NCBI GenBank assembly: GCA_011174825.1
Contig: DUEZ01000070.1
Location: 1 to 64,000, forward strand
Length of the DNA: 64,000 nt
Source of the DNA: Anaerolineae bacterium
GTDB taxonomy: Bacteria; Chloroflexota; Anaerolineae; Anaerolineales; E44-bin32
Direction of reading: 5' to 3'
The translations under genes were made by a program, and so were the position numbers. Positions 63,545-64,000 of this stretch are shown one piece after another. The notes beneath the pieces are model-generated. The model saw only the letters and a program-made list of their open reading frames with translations, had not been told where the DNA came from and did not search any database. Each line of letters starts with the position of its first letter. The stretch's first letter is position 1.

Positions 63545-64000
63545 CTAGAAAGGCCAAAAGATGGGCATTATAAGAAGTACCACTACCAATACTACCAGGG
63601 TAAGCGGTAGGCCGACTTTGACGTAATCCGAGAATCGGTAACCGCCGGGACCCATGATTAGGATGTTCGCTGAGTGTCCGACCGGACTCAGAAAAGCCGC
63701 CGATGCTGAGACAGCCACAGTCATCATCAGGGGGTAGGGCGATACGCCCAGGTCTGCTGCAGTGTTCAATGCGATGGGAGCCAGGAGTACGGCCACAGCC
63801 GGGTTGGGCATCACCTGCGAGGCCAACGCGGCCAGGATGAACAGCCCGGCCATGATCGCCAGTGGGCCCAATCCGCCGACGATGTTGACTACACCTTCTG
63901 CCAGAAAGTGCGCCGCACCGGTCTGCTCCATGGCGATCCCCAGTGGCAGCATACCGGCGATCAGCAAGATCGCCTTCCATTGGATGAAACGGTACGCTTC
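63545..64000 (-). CDS. SLC13/DASS-like anion permease (partial, N-terminus off the right edge)
   Basis: The last 150 residues of a membrane transporter, open through the right end (EAYRFIQWKAILLIAGMLPLG reads across to 64000). Hydrophobic helices and MPNPAVAVLLAPIALNTAADL plus SASAAFLSPVGHSANILIMGPGGY match the C-terminal scaffold of SLC13 sodium/carboxylate or sulfate permeases, including the second SNT-like motif region. The missing N-terminus may hold RCK_C domains as in many bacterial members. Substrate unknown. Confidence 0.8.
   Translation of the reverse strand, partial: EAYRFIQWKAILLIAGMLPLGIAMEQTGAAHFLAEGVVNIVGGLGPLAIMAGLFILAALASQVMPNPAVAVLLAPIALNTAADLGVSPYPLMMTVAVSASAAFLSPVGHSANILIMGPGGYRFSDYVKVGLPLTLVVLVVVLLIMPIFWPF

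Overview
The window looks like a chromosomal segment of a monoderm-type bacterium, most likely a Chloroflexota (Anaerolineae-like) lineage. This is inferred from gene style only: a Ser/Thr kinase, an LCP protein with a Thr/Pro-rich linker, ABC-2 exporters with a LytS/LytTR pair, a DUF5320/Mrp module, an AOR-type oxidoreductase, many palindromic intergenic repeats and no outer-membrane genes. No phage, conjugation, rRNA or CRISPR locus was seen. A 16S or marker-gene search would be needed to place it.

Layout. 1-9.3 kb (all minus): partial Ser/Thr kinase, LCP lipoprotein, a membrane histidine-kinase-like protein without the usual phospho-acceptor His, and a KimA-like potassium transporter followed by two TrkA-type RCK proteins. 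9.3-16 kb: a flippase-like membrane protein, rpmF-fabD (minus) with a clear promoter and a 5' hairpin, a membrane protein of unknown function, then moaC, a moaD-moaE fusion and a threonine-synthase-like PLP enzyme (plus). 16.2-23.5 kb: fabF, rnc, smc, tRNA-Leu(CAG), an FtsB/DivIC-like protein and tRNA-Met(CAU). 23.6-25.8 kb: an arsR-acr3 arsenite cassette bounded by the tRNA-Met gene and by a broken copy of its 3' half plus terminator. 25.9-29.2 kb: DUF502 protein, an AT-rich TIM-barrel glycoside-hydrolase-like gene and a DoxX protein with a promoter/operator. 29.2-33.7 kb (minus): an ABC-2 exporter operon ending in a LytS/LytTR two-component pair.

34.4-45.5 kb: nagA, then a metal/Fe-S-flavoured cluster. 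The minus genes are a frameshifted ZIP transporter, a CooT-like nickel-binding protein, a tiny His-patterned helical protein, a cupin/UPF0045/TrmO triple fusion, a truncated dehydrogenase piece, an ICMT-like membrane methyltransferase, a CGGC protein and Mrp. The plus genes are an XRE-cupin regulator, a decayed PadR, DUF5320, a 2x[4Fe-4S] ferredoxin with a very basic tail, a DUF1638-like protein, FmdB, a methyltransferase and a 54-aa coiled-coil peptide.

45.7-59.7 kb: a divergent catabolic locus. The minus arm is a GntR regulator, FGGY kinase and ribose-type ABC importer. The plus arm is a cyclase-family hydrolase, VOC protein, ferredoxin, AOR-family tungsten/molybdenum oxidoreductase, two DapA-type aldolases with a shared atypical carboxylate-binding motif and a D-2-hydroxyacid dehydrogenase. 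It reads as a complete uptake-phosphorylation-aldol cleavage-aldehyde oxidation route for an unknown sugar or sugar acid, and the moa genes in the same window could supply the pterin cofactor. 60-64 kb (minus): a CDF exporter with a Mn-type N-D-D-D site, a ClC channel with CBS and RCK_C tails, and a partial SLC13-like permease.

The strongest candidates for undescribed biology are the CooT/His-helix/triple-fusion metal cluster and the AOR-DapA-FGGY catabolic locus.
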